NCBI GenBank assembly: GCA_036556825.1
Contig: DATBIR010000133.1
Coordinates: 14,729-78,728 of the forward strand
Direction: 5' to 3'
Source of the DNA: JAJKJG01 sp036556825
GTDB lineage: Bacteria > Pseudomonadota > Alphaproteobacteria > Rhizobiales > Beijerinckiaceae
Length of the DNA: 64,000 nucleotides
Both the position numbers and the translations under genes were made by a program. Of the stretch, positions 49,657-58,653 are shown in pieces. Position 1 is the stretch's first letter. Each line of letters opens with the position of its first letter. The notes beneath the pieces are model-generated. The model did no database searches, was not told where the DNA came from, and saw nothing but the letters and a program-made list of their open reading frames with translations.

Positions 49657-50565
49657 TCACGCCACCCGGTTCACGAGCTCGCCGAGGCCGGCGATCTCGA
49701 TGCGCACCACGTCGCCGGATTTGAGGAACTCGCCGCGCGCCACGCCGACGCCGGCGGGCGTGCCGGTGAGGATGATGTCGCCCGGCCACAAGGTCATGCG
49801 CGCCGACAGGTCGGCGATCTGCTCCTCGATCGAAAAGATCATCTGGCCCGTGTTCGAATCCTGCTTCACCACGCCGTTGATGCTGAGGCTCATGGCGAGG
49901 TCGTGCGGGTTCGGGATGTCCGCCGCCAGCGTGATCCAGGGGCCGAGCGGGCAGGCACCGTCGAAGCATTTCTGGGCGACCCAGTCGTTCTTGAAGGACG
50001 AGCTCTCGGGCAGCTGCTCGCGCCGGCTGAGGTCGCGCGCCGAGAGATCGTTGGCGATGGTGTAGCCGGCGACATAGGCGAGCGCGTCGCGCTCAGGCAC
50101 GTCCTTGGCCTTGCGCCCGATCACGACCGCGAGCTCCGCCTCCCAGTCGACCTTCTTCGACGCCTTGGGCAGCTCGATCGCCGCATCGGGGCCGATCACG
50201 CAGCGCGACGCCTTGATGAAATGCCAGGAGCGCAGGCCCTGCGTGTGCGGGTCGGGCGGCGGCTCCTGCCCGCGCCGGCGCGCCATCTCGGCGGCGTGGT
50301 CGGCGTAGTTGGCGCCGGCGCAGAAGATCGTGCCGGGAACGGGGATCGGCGCGAGCAGCCTCGCCTGCGACAGCGGCGTGCCCGGGCGCCCCGCGACCTC
50401 GTCGAGCCGGTCTCGCGCTTCATCCCAGCACGAGAGCAGGCCGAGCACCGTCTCGTCGTCTCGGCGCGAGGTCGCCTCGGAGATGTCGACCACGCGGTCG
50501 CCGACGATCAGGCCGGCGCGCGGACCATTGGCAGATTCGAATGTCGCAAGCTTGTAGGATGGCAC
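49657..50565 (-). CDS. Fumarylacetoacetate hydrolase family protein, copy 1
   Basis: 302 residues, GTG start. The C-terminal FAH domain has metal-ligand acids in DWEAELAVVIGR and NDLSARDLSRRE, and the closing GDIILTGTPAGVGVAR. Relatives hydrolyse C-C bonds of diketo acids or decarboxylate oxalocrotonate. An N-terminal subdomain of about 70 residues is also present. It lies 81 bases after a binding-protein gene and in the same direction as the extradiol dioxygenase and second FAA hydrolase, implying a meta-cleavage route. Confidence 0.93.
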   Translation of the reverse strand: MPSYKLATFESANGPRAGLIVGDRVVDISEATSRRDDETVLGLLSCWDEARDRLDEVAGRPGTPLSQARLLAPIPVPGTIFCAGANYADHAAEMARRRGQEPPPDPHTQGLRSWHFIKASRCVIGPDAAIELPKASKKVDWEAELAVVIGRKAKDVPERDALAYVAGYTIANDLSARDLSRREQLPESSSFKNDWVAQKCFDGACPLGPWITLAADIPNPHDLAMSLSINGVVKQDSNTGQMIFSIEEQIADLSARMTLWPGDIILTGTPAGVGVARGEFLKSGDVVRIEIAGLGELVNRVA

Positions 50566-50646
50566 GCTGTTGTCCAGGTTTCTGACGACGGCGACCGCAT
50601 GAGCGGCCGCGTCGCTGATTGCGCAAAGAGGCGGAGCGGGCCGCCG

Positions 50647-51642
50647 CTACTTCTTGCCGAGCGCGCGCTCGTAGAAGCTGAGGTCGACGTATTTTGAGGG
50701 CGGGCCCATCTCTCTTTTCGGCTCGCCATACTGCGATCGGATCTTCAGCACCGTCTGCACGCCGTTCATGTTGAGGGCGGCGCGCGGGTTCAGCCCGCCG
50801 GGCCCGATGATGCGGTCGTAGAGTTTCGCCAGCTCCTCGTCCGACGCGCCCTTGATGCGCTTCTTCATCACCTCGATCGCCCCGCTCTTGTTCTCGAACA
50901 CGTAATCGGTGGCGGCCGCGATGGCGCGAATGAAGGCGAGCACCTCCTTATCGTGATCCTTGGCCCAGCCGCGGCGCACGACATAGGCGCTGCCCTGATA
51001 GCTGCCGACGGCTTCCGAAGCGTCGGCCAGGAAGGTGAAGCCTTCCTTCTGCGCCTCCATGTCGGCCGGCGACGACAGGATCGCGGCGACTGCCTTGTTG
51101 CCCTTCAGCGCGTTCAGCCGCTGCGAGGTGCCGCCGACCGGAAGCGGCGTGTAGTCCTTCTCGAAGACGAGCCCGTTATTCTCGAGGATCTGGTAGAGCA
51201 CCGTCGCGTAGCCGGATTTGACGGCGTCGACCGCCACCGCCTTGCCCTTGATGTCGGCATAGGTCTTGATCTCGGGCCGCACCACCAGCCGGTTCAGGCC
51301 TGAATGCACGCCGGCGATCGCCACGAAGTCCGATGGCTGGGGCAGCTTGTAGTCGCCCTGGTCTTCCGCATAGGCGACGATGTTGTCGAAGGCGGTCGAC
51401 ATGATCTCGTATTTGCCGGCGAGCGTGTCCTTGACCTGCTCGACCGAGCCCTGCGTCACGGCTAGGGACACCTTCAGGCCCTCCTTGGCGAAGAAGCCTT
51501 TCTCCTCGGCGACCCAGCCGGGCAGGTTGGTGGCGCCGCTGAAGCTGATCATGCGCAGCTCGGTCTGCGCGGCGACAGGCCCGACAGCGCCCAGGACGAA
51601 GCCTGTCAGCAATGCGACCGCAGCCGCCCTCCGTGTCAGCAT
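50647..51642 (-). CDS. ABC-type substrate-binding protein (NMT1/THI5-like)
   Basis: 331 residues with a signal peptide (MLTRRAAAVALLTGF, cleavage near VAA-QT) and AGGGAGG before the ATG. The LRMISFSGATNLPGWVAEEKGFF start is typical of NMT1-like proteins. No permease or ATPase genes are adjacent, so it depends on a distant partner or on another ABC system. It lies 13 bases from the dioxygenase gene, so its ligand is likely the aromatic or its precursor. Confidence 0.92.
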   Translation of the reverse strand: MLTRRAAAVALLTGFVLGAVGPVAAQTELRMISFSGATNLPGWVAEEKGFFAKEGLKVSLAVTQGSVEQVKDTLAGKYEIMSTAFDNIVAYAEDQGDYKLPQPSDFVAIAGVHSGLNRLVVRPEIKTYADIKGKAVAVDAVKSGYATVLYQILENNGLVFEKDYTPLPVGGTSQRLNALKGNKAVAAILSSPADMEAQKEGFTFLADASEAVGSYQGSAYVVRRGWAKDHDKEVLAFIRAIAAATDYVFENKSGAIEVMKKRIKGASDEELAKLYDRIIGPGGLNPRAALNMNGVQTVLKIRSQYGEPKREMGPPSKYVDLSFYERALGKK

Positions 51643-51655
51643 GTGTTCCTCCCTT

Positions 51656-52546
51656 TCACAGATTCTTGTTGAGATCGCGCTCGGAGCCGAAGCCCCAGTA
51701 GTTCCTGAGGGTCTCCGGTCCCCACACCTTGGGCCGCTGCGGGCGGTCGCCATGCCACGGCCGCGGGTCGAAGTAGCCGAGCTCCTCGTCCTTGATCTGG
51801 TCCATCTCGGTGTAGAGCTCGACGCGCACCCGGTCCGGGTTCATGTGATAGGCGGCGATGTTGTGGCCGATATTGTGCCGGCCCGGCCCCCACACGAGCG
51901 GGATCTCGTTCTTGCCAAGGAAGTCGCAGGCCTTGTGGATCTCCGACCAGTCGCGCACCTCGAATGCGATATGGTGCAGGCGCTGCGTCTCGTCGATGAC
52001 GAAATTGACCGTGTGGTGGTCGACGCCGCAGCGCAGGAAGGCGAAACTGTCGGAGCGCCAGTCGGAGACGCGGAAGCCGAGCACGTCGGTGTAGAACTTG
52101 ACCATGCCTTTCGGGTCGTGGACCCGATAGGCGACGTGCCCGAGCTTGAGGATCGTGATCGTCGACTGCTTGCCGTTGTCGGGCGGGAAGGCATAGTCGG
52201 CATAGATGTCGATCATCGTCCCCTTGGGGTCCTTGAAGCTCACCGCCTTGGCGACGCCAGGCGTGATGCCGCTGCGCTGCTCGACCTTGAGGCCGTGCTT
52301 CTCGAGACCGCGGGCGACGTCCTTGAGATCGGTGGCGGGCGAGACCTGGAACGACAGCCGCGACAGGCTCATCGCCTCGCCCTGTTCGAGCTCGATCGCC
52401 TCGTAGCCCGTGGTCGTGCCGAGGATCGCGCGCTTGCCGGTCTTGTCGAAGACGCTGAGCCCGAGGATGTCGGTGTAGTAGCGGACCGCCCGCTCTAGGT
52501 CCGGGGTCGTGAGCGTGGCGTGCCCCAGCCGTCGCACTTGTACCAT
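51656..52546 (-). CDS. Extradiol ring-cleavage dioxygenase (VOC, catechol 2,3-dioxygenase-like)
   Basis: 296 residues in two VOC repeats: N-terminal LGHATLTTPDLERAVRYY and C-terminal LGHVAYRVHDPKGMVKFY. The iron ligands of the type I extradiol family are His in CGVDHHTVN, His in LHHIAFEVRD and Glu in RVELYTEMD, all in the second half. It should cleave a catechol-type ring next to one hydroxyl. The tail RPQRPKVWGPETLRNYWG is longer than minimal members. Flanked by two FAA-family hydrolases that can act on the ring-opened product. Confidence 0.94.
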   Translation of the reverse strand: MVQVRRLGHATLTTPDLERAVRYYTDILGLSVFDKTGKRAILGTTTGYEAIELEQGEAMSLSRLSFQVSPATDLKDVARGLEKHGLKVEQRSGITPGVAKAVSFKDPKGTMIDIYADYAFPPDNGKQSTITILKLGHVAYRVHDPKGMVKFYTDVLGFRVSDWRSDSFAFLRCGVDHHTVNFVIDETQRLHHIAFEVRDWSEIHKACDFLGKNEIPLVWGPGRHNIGHNIAAYHMNPDRVRVELYTEMDQIKDEELGYFDPRPWHGDRPQRPKVWGPETLRNYWGFGSERDLNKNL

Positions 52547-52590
52547 GTTTGAGTCTCCTGATCGGATGCCGGCTTGCGTTTGGATACGCT

Positions 52591-53475
52591 TCACGCAGCG
52601 CGCGAGGCGGAGCTGTGCGCCCGCACCTCGATCTTCATCTCGCCGATGGCGTCGCAGGACGCCCTGATCCAGTCGCCCGGCTTGACCGGGCCGACGCCCT
52701 CGGCGGTGCCCGTGAAATACACGTCGCCCGGGCGCAGCGTGTAGAAGGTCGATGCGAACTCGATCAGCCGCTGCACGTCGTAGATCATGTCCCTGGTGTG
52801 CGGCTGCTGGCGCAGCTCGTCGTTGACGTGCAGCGTCATCGAGATGTCGTTCGGGTCGGCGATCTCGTCGGCCGTCACCATCCACGGGCCGAGCGGGGCA
52901 TAGCCGTCGACCGACTTGCGGAAGCTGCGGTCCTCCGGCCCGCGCACGGTCATGTCGAGGCCGAGGCAATAGCCGGCCACGTAGTCGAGCGCGCGCGCCC
53001 GCGGGATGTCGCTGCCTTCCTTGCCGATGACCACGACGAGCTCGACCTCGTGGTCGTTGCGCCGGTCCGGGAAGCGCAGCGGGATGCCCTCGGACGGGCC
53101 GACGATCGCCGAGTTGGCCTTGAGGAAGATGCCCGCCTCGCCGATGTCCGACGAGCGCTTCGCCATCAGGCCTTGGTTTTCGCGGTTGACGCGCATTTCC
53201 TCGATATGCTTGCGGTAGTTGGTCGGCGCCGCCATGACCTTCGACGGCCGCGCCACCGGCGCCAGCAGGCGCACCTGCGACAGCGGCTTTCCGGGCGCCT
53301 TCGCGGCCATGTCCTGAAGGCGGTCGCGCCAGGCGGGGAGGGCGGCGATCACCGCGTCGCCCATCATCGCGTAGGGCGCGGCGGCGCGGATCTGGTCCTG
53401 GGCGGGCGTGACGTCGTGAACCATGTCGCCGATCACGATCCCGAGCCTGTCATCATCGTAGCGGCAGATGCGCAT
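52591..53475 (-). CDS. Fumarylacetoacetate hydrolase family protein, copy 2
   Basis: 294 residues. Acidic metal ligands in NDHEVELVVVIGKEG and LDMTVRGPEDR; closing region LRPGDVYFTGTAEGVGPV. Clearly diverged from copy 1 (49657-50565), so the two likely act on different intermediates, for instance hydrolysis and then decarboxylation or hydration. First gene of the minus-strand set with the dioxygenase. Confidence 0.93.
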   Translation of the reverse strand: MRICRYDDDRLGIVIGDMVHDVTPAQDQIRAAAPYAMMGDAVIAALPAWRDRLQDMAAKAPGKPLSQVRLLAPVARPSKVMAAPTNYRKHIEEMRVNRENQGLMAKRSSDIGEAGIFLKANSAIVGPSEGIPLRFPDRRNDHEVELVVVIGKEGSDIPRARALDYVAGYCLGLDMTVRGPEDRSFRKSVDGYAPLGPWMVTADEIADPNDISMTLHVNDELRQQPHTRDMIYDVQRLIEFASTFYTLRPGDVYFTGTAEGVGPVKPGDWIRASCDAIGEMKIEVRAHSSASRAA

Positions 53476-53495
53476 GATCTGATCCTATCCTTGGG

Positions 53496-55235
53496 TTAAG
53501 CGGTTTGCATTCGGGCGGCGCCCTGGGCCGAGCGCGCCATGCGTTTCTCGAGGCTGCGCAGCACGGCGACGATGGCGATCAGCGGCACGATCTGGATCAC
53601 GCCGAGCGCGCATACGGCGCCGTAGCTGCCGCCTTCCTCCCACATGGTCAGGGTGATGGTGCCGAGCACGTGCGTGCCCGGGCCGACCAGCATCAGCGAT
53701 GCGCCGAGCTCGCGCACCGCCAGCACGAAAATGTAGAGCCAGGCGGAGATCGCCACCGGCGCCAGCAGCGGCAGCAGGATGCGGAGGAAGATCTGGCCGT
53801 AGCCGGCGCCGGCCATCTTGCCGGCCTCTTCCAGCTCCTTGTGCAGCTGCGCGATGCCGCCGGACGCGAACCTGATGCCGTAGGGCAGGTAGGCGGTCAG
53901 GTAGGCGATCAGCAGGATCCAGATGGTGTTGTAGACCGGGATCGGCAGGATCAGATAGGCGAACAGCACGCTGGCGCCGATGATGACGCTCGGCACCGCG
54001 ATCGGCATGAAGGCGATGAGGTCGAGCAGCCAGCCGTAGCGCCGGGCGATTCGCTGCGCGATCCAGGCGATGACGAAGGTGATCGCGACGATCAGGGTAG
54101 CCGCCATGGCGCCGAGCGTGACGCTCGTCCGCACCGCCTCGGCGAAGATCGGATAGCTCAGGACGAACTTGTAATTGGCGGCGGTGACGGGCTCGGCGGT
54201 GGCGACGAAGGGCTGCGCCATCTTGGCGAACAGCGATTGCCACAGCAGGGTGAAGAGCGGCAGGCCGAGGCTGATCGCGAACAGCGTGCCGATGGCGATC
54301 GCCGCCGGCCAGCGCCAGCGCCCGAGGCGGAACGGGGTCGGCGTGTAGCCCTTGCCCGTGATCGTCGCGAAAGCCTCCGCATTCTGCACGGCGCGGCGAT
54401 AGAGATAGACGGCGAGGATGCAGATGCTCAGCAGCGTCAGGCTCAGGGCGCTGGCAATGCCGAATTCGGGCGGCGCGCGCCGGATCGCGGCGGCGATGTC
54501 GGTGGTGAATACCTCGATGCGGGCGGGCGTGCCGAGGATGCGCGGCACCTCGAAGGATTCGATGCCGCGGATGAACAGCAGCAGCAGGGCCGACAGGATC
54601 GCCGGGCGCATCAGCGGCAGCGTGACCCGCCTGAGGATCTGGCCCTGGTGCGCGCCCGCCATCAGGGCCGCCTCCTCCATGCGCATGTCGAGGGTGCGGA
54701 AGGCCGGGCCGAGGAGCAGATAGGCGAGCGGGAAATAATGCGTCGACAGCGCCCAGATCATGCCGCCCATCGAGTAGATGTTGAACGGCGCCGCCGAGAG
54801 GCCGAACACGTCGCGCAGCAGCCCGTTCACCCAGCCGATATTGGGGCTCAGGGTGAGCGTCCACGCCATCGTCGTGAGAAGCCCGGGGATGGCGAAGGTC
54901 AAGAGCGTGAGGCTGTGGAACAGCCCGCGCCCCGGCATGTCAGTGCGCTCGACCGCCCAGGCGACGAGGCCGCCCATCAGCAGCGTCAGCACCGCGCTCC
55001 CCGTCGCGAATACGAACGAGGTCCAGAACAGCTGCGGCAGGTGCCAGCTCGAATAGGCCTCGACGAAATTGTGCAGGGTCGGCTCGCCCGGGCCGTAAGG
55101 CGTGTCCTCGCTGAAGGCGGTGACGAACAGGCCGGCGAGCGGGACCACCACCAGCCAGGCGGTCACGGCAATGAAGCCGATGCCGACAAGATGCGCGGCC
55201 GACAGCCGGAACAGCGAAGGGCGCAATCGCAGCAT
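53496..55235 (-). CDS. ABC transporter double permease (ferric/thiamine/putrescine-type, FbpB-like)
   Basis: About 579 residues from the ATG of MLRLRPSLF; a GTG 51 bases further out (596 residues) is possible but has no Shine-Dalgarno. Two six-helix permease domains, each with an EAA loop (MRMEEAALMAGAHQGQILRR and LHKELEEAGKMAGAGYGQIF), are fused as in FbpB-type systems. It would pair with the Tat-exported binding protein encoded upstream. No ATPase gene is present on either side, so energisation must come from elsewhere. Confidence 0.93.
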   Translation of the reverse strand: MLRLRPSLFRLSAAHLVGIGFIAVTAWLVVVPLAGLFVTAFSEDTPYGPGEPTLHNFVEAYSSWHLPQLFWTSFVFATGSAVLTLLMGGLVAWAVERTDMPGRGLFHSLTLLTFAIPGLLTTMAWTLTLSPNIGWVNGLLRDVFGLSAAPFNIYSMGGMIWALSTHYFPLAYLLLGPAFRTLDMRMEEAALMAGAHQGQILRRVTLPLMRPAILSALLLLFIRGIESFEVPRILGTPARIEVFTTDIAAAIRRAPPEFGIASALSLTLLSICILAVYLYRRAVQNAEAFATITGKGYTPTPFRLGRWRWPAAIAIGTLFAISLGLPLFTLLWQSLFAKMAQPFVATAEPVTAANYKFVLSYPIFAEAVRTSVTLGAMAATLIVAITFVIAWIAQRIARRYGWLLDLIAFMPIAVPSVIIGASVLFAYLILPIPVYNTIWILLIAYLTAYLPYGIRFASGGIAQLHKELEEAGKMAGAGYGQIFLRILLPLLAPVAISAWLYIFVLAVRELGASLMLVGPGTHVLGTITLTMWEEGGSYGAVCALGVIQIVPLIAIVAVLRSLEKRMARSAQGAARMQTA

Positions 55236-55332
55236 CCCCGGAGACGATCTCAAGGATGTGCCGATGACGGCCACATGGCGCTCCACGGTCGCTCGTCGTC
55301 ACGGTGGCGTGCGTGCTTGCCGGCCTCACGCC

Positions 55333-56391
55333 TCATCGCGGCTTGAAGATCTCCTGAAAGCTGCGCTCCAGCCGCTTCTCCTGGTCGGCGGCGAAACTGT
55401 AGGCGACGACCTTGTGCTTCTGCAGGCGGGTGACGATGTCGGGCGGGTTCGGCGTCACGTCGGCGCGCACCGGAATGCGGCCGGCCTTGGTCATCTGCTG
55501 CTGGCCCTCGCGGCTCATCATGAAATTGGCGCCAAGCAGCGCCGCCTTGGGATGCGGGGCGTTGCTGTTGATGCCGACCTGGCCGAAGAACAGCGCCACG
55601 GGGTCGAGAATCCACACGTCGGTCGGGCCGCCGGCGAGCTTCTGGTTGTAGGTCAGCGGCACGTAGTTGTTGAGCGCGACCCAATATTCTCCGGCGGCGA
55701 CCGAGCGCGCCAGCGCCAGATGGCCCTCGACCACGACGGGCTTCAGGGCGGCGACGATGTCCTTCAGGATCTTGCGCGCCCGCTCCTCGCCGAAATGCGC
55801 GAACATCGCCGCCAGCCACTCGGTATCGGTGCCGTCGATGGCGACCTTGCCGGCCCATTGCTTGCGCTCGGCGAATTCCTCGTAGGATTTGGGGAGCTCG
55901 GCTTCCTTGACGAAGTTGGTGTTGTAGGCCGGCGAATTGTAGTTCGCGTAGACGCCGTACCAGCGCCGGTTCGCCGCCCGCGCCTCCGGGATGACGTTCT
56001 TCGCCTCGGGCGCGTCGAAGGCCTGCAGGAAATCCTGCGGCAGCTTGCCGACGGCCGTCGTCTGCACGAGGTCCCAGGAATGCTGCTGCGCGCGCCGCTC
56101 GATGGCGATGCGGCCCATCAGCGCCGTATCCGAGGAGCGAACATAGGTGGTCTTGATGCCGGTGGCGTCCTCGAACAGCTTCCACAGCGGCAGCCCTTCC
56201 TGCTCGTTCATCGACGAGTAGATCGTCAGCGCGCCCTCGGCGCGCGCCGCCGGCAACAGCTCGGGAATGATCCAGGATTGGCTCTGGCCAGACGCAGGCG
56301 CCGTCTGGGGGAGGGCCGGCAAACGCGCCGTCGCGGCACCCGCGAGGCCGAGCGCGCCCGCGCGCAAAAAGGATCTCCGGCTGTAAGCCAC
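55333..56391 (-). CDS. Extracellular solute-binding protein (ferric/thiamine-type), Tat signal
   Basis: 352 residues, GTG start after GGGAGGAG. The twin-arginine signal SRRSFLRAGALGLAG leads, followed by a Pro/Ala linker. EGALTIYSSMNEQEGLPLWKLFEDATGIKTTYVRSS is split here only to note the cluster-D type start seen in Fe(III) and thiamine-binding proteins. No Tyr pair diagnostic for iron can be asserted, so the ligand is open. It partners the double permease downstream. Confidence 0.92.
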   Translation of the reverse strand: MAYSRRSFLRAGALGLAGAATARLPALPQTAPASGQSQSWIIPELLPAARAEGALTIYSSMNEQEGLPLWKLFEDATGIKTTYVRSSDTALMGRIAIERRAQQHSWDLVQTTAVGKLPQDFLQAFDAPEAKNVIPEARAANRRWYGVYANYNSPAYNTNFVKEAELPKSYEEFAERKQWAGKVAIDGTDTEWLAAMFAHFGEERARKILKDIVAALKPVVVEGHLALARSVAAGEYWVALNNYVPLTYNQKLAGGPTDVWILDPVALFFGQVGINSNAPHPKAALLGANFMMSREGQQQMTKAGRIPVRADVTPNPPDIVTRLQKHKVVAYSFAADQEKRLERSFQEIFKPR

Positions 56392-56510
56392 TGTGCTCCT
56401 CCCAAAGATTGTTCAAGTCGTTGCGACGGTTCATACAAGCGGGCAGGAGGGTGCACAAGCGCTTCACCCCTTGGTGTCAACGTCGCCTTGTTTCCGCGCC
56501 CTCTGTCGCG

Positions 56511-56629
56511 TTGTCATCGCCGGGCTGAACACTGACCCGGCGATCCACAACAACGCTGCGGCGTGGTTGGACCGTCGCATGGATGGCCGGCACAAGCCGG
56601 GTCAAGCCCGTCAAGCCCGGCCATGACAA
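56511..56629. repeat. Fold-back repeat, GGGCTTGACCC family, degenerate
   Basis: TTGTCATCGCCGGGCTGAAC on the left and GTCAAGCCCGGCCATGACAA on the right, with an internal duplication of CAAGCCGGGTCAAGCCCG in the right arm. It fills most of the gap between two genes on the minus strand. Confidence 0.6.
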
Positions 56630-56653
56630 ATGAAGGGGGCACGTGAAAAGGCC

Positions 56654-57694
56654 TCAGCGCATGGTCGGGTCGAGCACGATCTTGCCCATGCCCGGATCGC
56701 CTTCCATCAGGCGGTGCGCCTCGGCCGCTTGCGCCAGCGGCAGCACGTGCGCGATCTGCACCTTGATGCGGCCGTCGGCCCCCGCCTCAAGGCATTTCGG
56801 GATGTCGGCGGCGCGGTGCCCCGTGATCCCCATGATGGTGATCTTCTTGTGATAGAGGTGCCCGAAATCGATCGTCACCAGCGGCCCGCCATGCGCGCCC
56901 GCGGTGACGTGCCGGCCGTTCTCGGCGAGGGCGAGGAAGGCTTTCGGGATGACCTTGGGATTGGCGACGTTGTCGTAGAGCACGTCGATGCCGTGGCCGC
57001 CGGTGATGCGCATCACCTCCTCGAACAGATCCTGGCTCGCATAATCCACGGCGTGGTCGGCGCCGAGGGCGAGGCCGGCGTCGGCGCGCTGGCGCGAGCC
57101 GGCCGCGGCGATCACGTTGGCGCCGATCACGTGCTTGGCAATCTGGATGCCGACGGAGCCGAGATTGCCGCTGGCGCCCATGATCAACACCCACTCGCCG
57201 GCCTTCAGTCCGGCGCCGTTGCACAGGAGGTTCCAGGCGGTCGGGCAATGGCGCATCGCCACCGCCGCCTCGTGGAACGACAGGCCGTCGGGCAGCGGCT
57301 CGGCGGCAGAGGCGGGAACGCTCACCAGCTCGGCGAAGCCGCCGGGGCGCTTGATGCCCATCATGCCGCTCGGGCCATCGTAGGGCGCGCCGCTCTCGGG
57401 GCATGGCGCGAGCGGCATGCGCCCCGCGGCGGCGACCCGGTCGCCCACCTTCCAGCGCGTCACCTCGGGCCCGACGCGGTCGACGACGCCGGCGCAGTCG
57501 ACGCCGGGAATGAGCGGCAGCGTCACGCCGCGCCGGCCCTGCTCGCCGCGGCGCAGGGCGACGTCGAGCACGCGGTTGACGGTTGCGGCATGCACCCTGA
57601 TGCGAATCTCGCCCGGACCGGGCACGGGGTCCGGGACCTCCTCGTAGCGCAGGGCCTCGGGCGGCCCGTAGTGATGGATGACGATCGCCTTCAA
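56654..57694 (-). CDS. Medium-chain dehydrogenase/reductase (zinc-type alcohol dehydrogenase/quinone reductase-like)
   Basis: 346 residues, TTG start (LKAIVIHHYGPPE) preceded by AGGAG; upstream residues are non-protein-like. GroES-like domain with IPGVDCAGVV and the Rossmann motif MGASGNLGSVGIQ. Structural-zinc cysteines are not evident, which favours the quinone-reductase branch, although C-P-E-S follows LAP near residue 95. NADPH-dependent reduction of a carbonyl or enone is the likely chemistry. It stands alone beside the cytochrome genes. Confidence 0.9.
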   Translation of the reverse strand: MKAIVIHHYGPPEALRYEEVPDPVPGPGEIRIRVHAATVNRVLDVALRRGEQGRRGVTLPLIPGVDCAGVVDRVGPEVTRWKVGDRVAAAGRMPLAPCPESGAPYDGPSGMMGIKRPGGFAELVSVPASAAEPLPDGLSFHEAAVAMRHCPTAWNLLCNGAGLKAGEWVLIMGASGNLGSVGIQIAKHVIGANVIAAAGSRQRADAGLALGADHAVDYASQDLFEEVMRITGGHGIDVLYDNVANPKVIPKAFLALAENGRHVTAGAHGGPLVTIDFGHLYHKKITIMGITGHRAADIPKCLEAGADGRIKVQIAHVLPLAQAAEAHRLMEGDPGMGKIVLDPTMR

Positions 57695-57852
57695 GGTCGC
57701 TCCTGTTCGACGTTCCGCGCGCGCCAAGCGCGGCACGGCAGGTAAGTGCGGCATGGCGGGCCATAGCACGATCCCGATGCAGTCGGTAAAGATCGGCCCA
57801 TGACTGAGCTCGCTTCGCCGGCGCCGCCGCGCATGCCCGACCTGGCCCGCTG

Positions 57853-58452
57853 ATGCCCGTCTCGGAGAAGACCCGGCGCCTCGCCGTCCCGCTCGCCGCC
57901 CTCCTGTTCGGCGTGGTGGCGCTCGCCGCGGCCGCCTTTCTTGTGCTGTGGCCCGACTCGCGCCCGAGCGGCGTGGCGCAGGTCGGCGGGCCCTTCACGC
58001 TCGTCGATCACAACGGCCGCGCGGTCACCGAGAAGGACGTGCGCGGCAAGCCGCATCTCGTCTTCTTCGGCTTCACGCATTGCCCCGACGTCTGCCCGAC
58101 CAAGCTGTTCGAGATATCGGAAGTGTTGCGGGCCACGGGCGAGCGGGGCCGCGACCTGCGCGCGCTGTTCATCACGGTCGATCCGGAGCGCGACACGCCC
58201 GAGGCGCTGAAAAGCTATCTCGGCAGCTTCGACGAACGCATCGTCGGGCTGACCGGAACGCCGGCCGCCATCGAGGACACCGTCCGGGCGTTCCGCGCCT
58301 ATGCGCGCAAGGTGCCGACCAAGGACGGCGACTACACCATGGAGCATACCGCCCTCGTCTATCTGATGGACCGGAGGGGCAACTTCGTCGGCAGCTTCAA
58401 TCTCAACCGGGCTCCCGGCGACGCGGCGCAGGACATTTTGCGGCAGCTGTGA
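57853..58452 (+). CDS. SCO1/SenC/PrrC copper chaperone for cytochrome oxidase
   Basis: 199 residues: one N-terminal membrane anchor (LAALLFGVVALAAAAFLVL) and a periplasmic thioredoxin fold. Copper ligands are intact: CPDVCP near residue 78 and the distal His in MEHTALVYL. ITVDPERDTPE is the family signature. SCO proteins deliver copper to the CuA centre of subunit II; the aa3-type oxidase operon with a CuA subunit lies about 1 kb downstream on the same strand. Confidence 0.96.
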   Translation: MPVSEKTRRLAVPLAALLFGVVALAAAAFLVLWPDSRPSGVAQVGGPFTLVDHNGRAVTEKDVRGKPHLVFFGFTHCPDVCPTKLFEISEVLRATGERGRDLRALFITVDPERDTPEALKSYLGSFDERIVGLTGTPAAIEDTVRAFRAYARKVPTKDGDYTMEHTALVYLMDRRGNFVGSFNLNRAPGDAAQDILRQL

Positions 58453-58653
58453 GCGGCGGATCTCCGGCGTTCGGTCTCCGCCGCCCTGAAGCACGCAAGC
58501 CGCTACCGGCCGACTTGCGGCGGAACTTCGGCCAAAGGGCCATTTCCTTGAGCGTCGCGGATTGTGATATGGGGCGAGGCCGATGGCCGCCGCCGGAACC
58601 GGGCGGGTGGCTTGTCGCTTGTGTGTAACGCTGGTCACGATGGAGATGAGCCC

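Noticed and set aside
53505..55346. 613-codon plus-strand frame opposite the double permease
   Set aside because: Its composition is almost all charged, Gly and Ala, the typical complement of a membrane protein gene; no start signal or domain.
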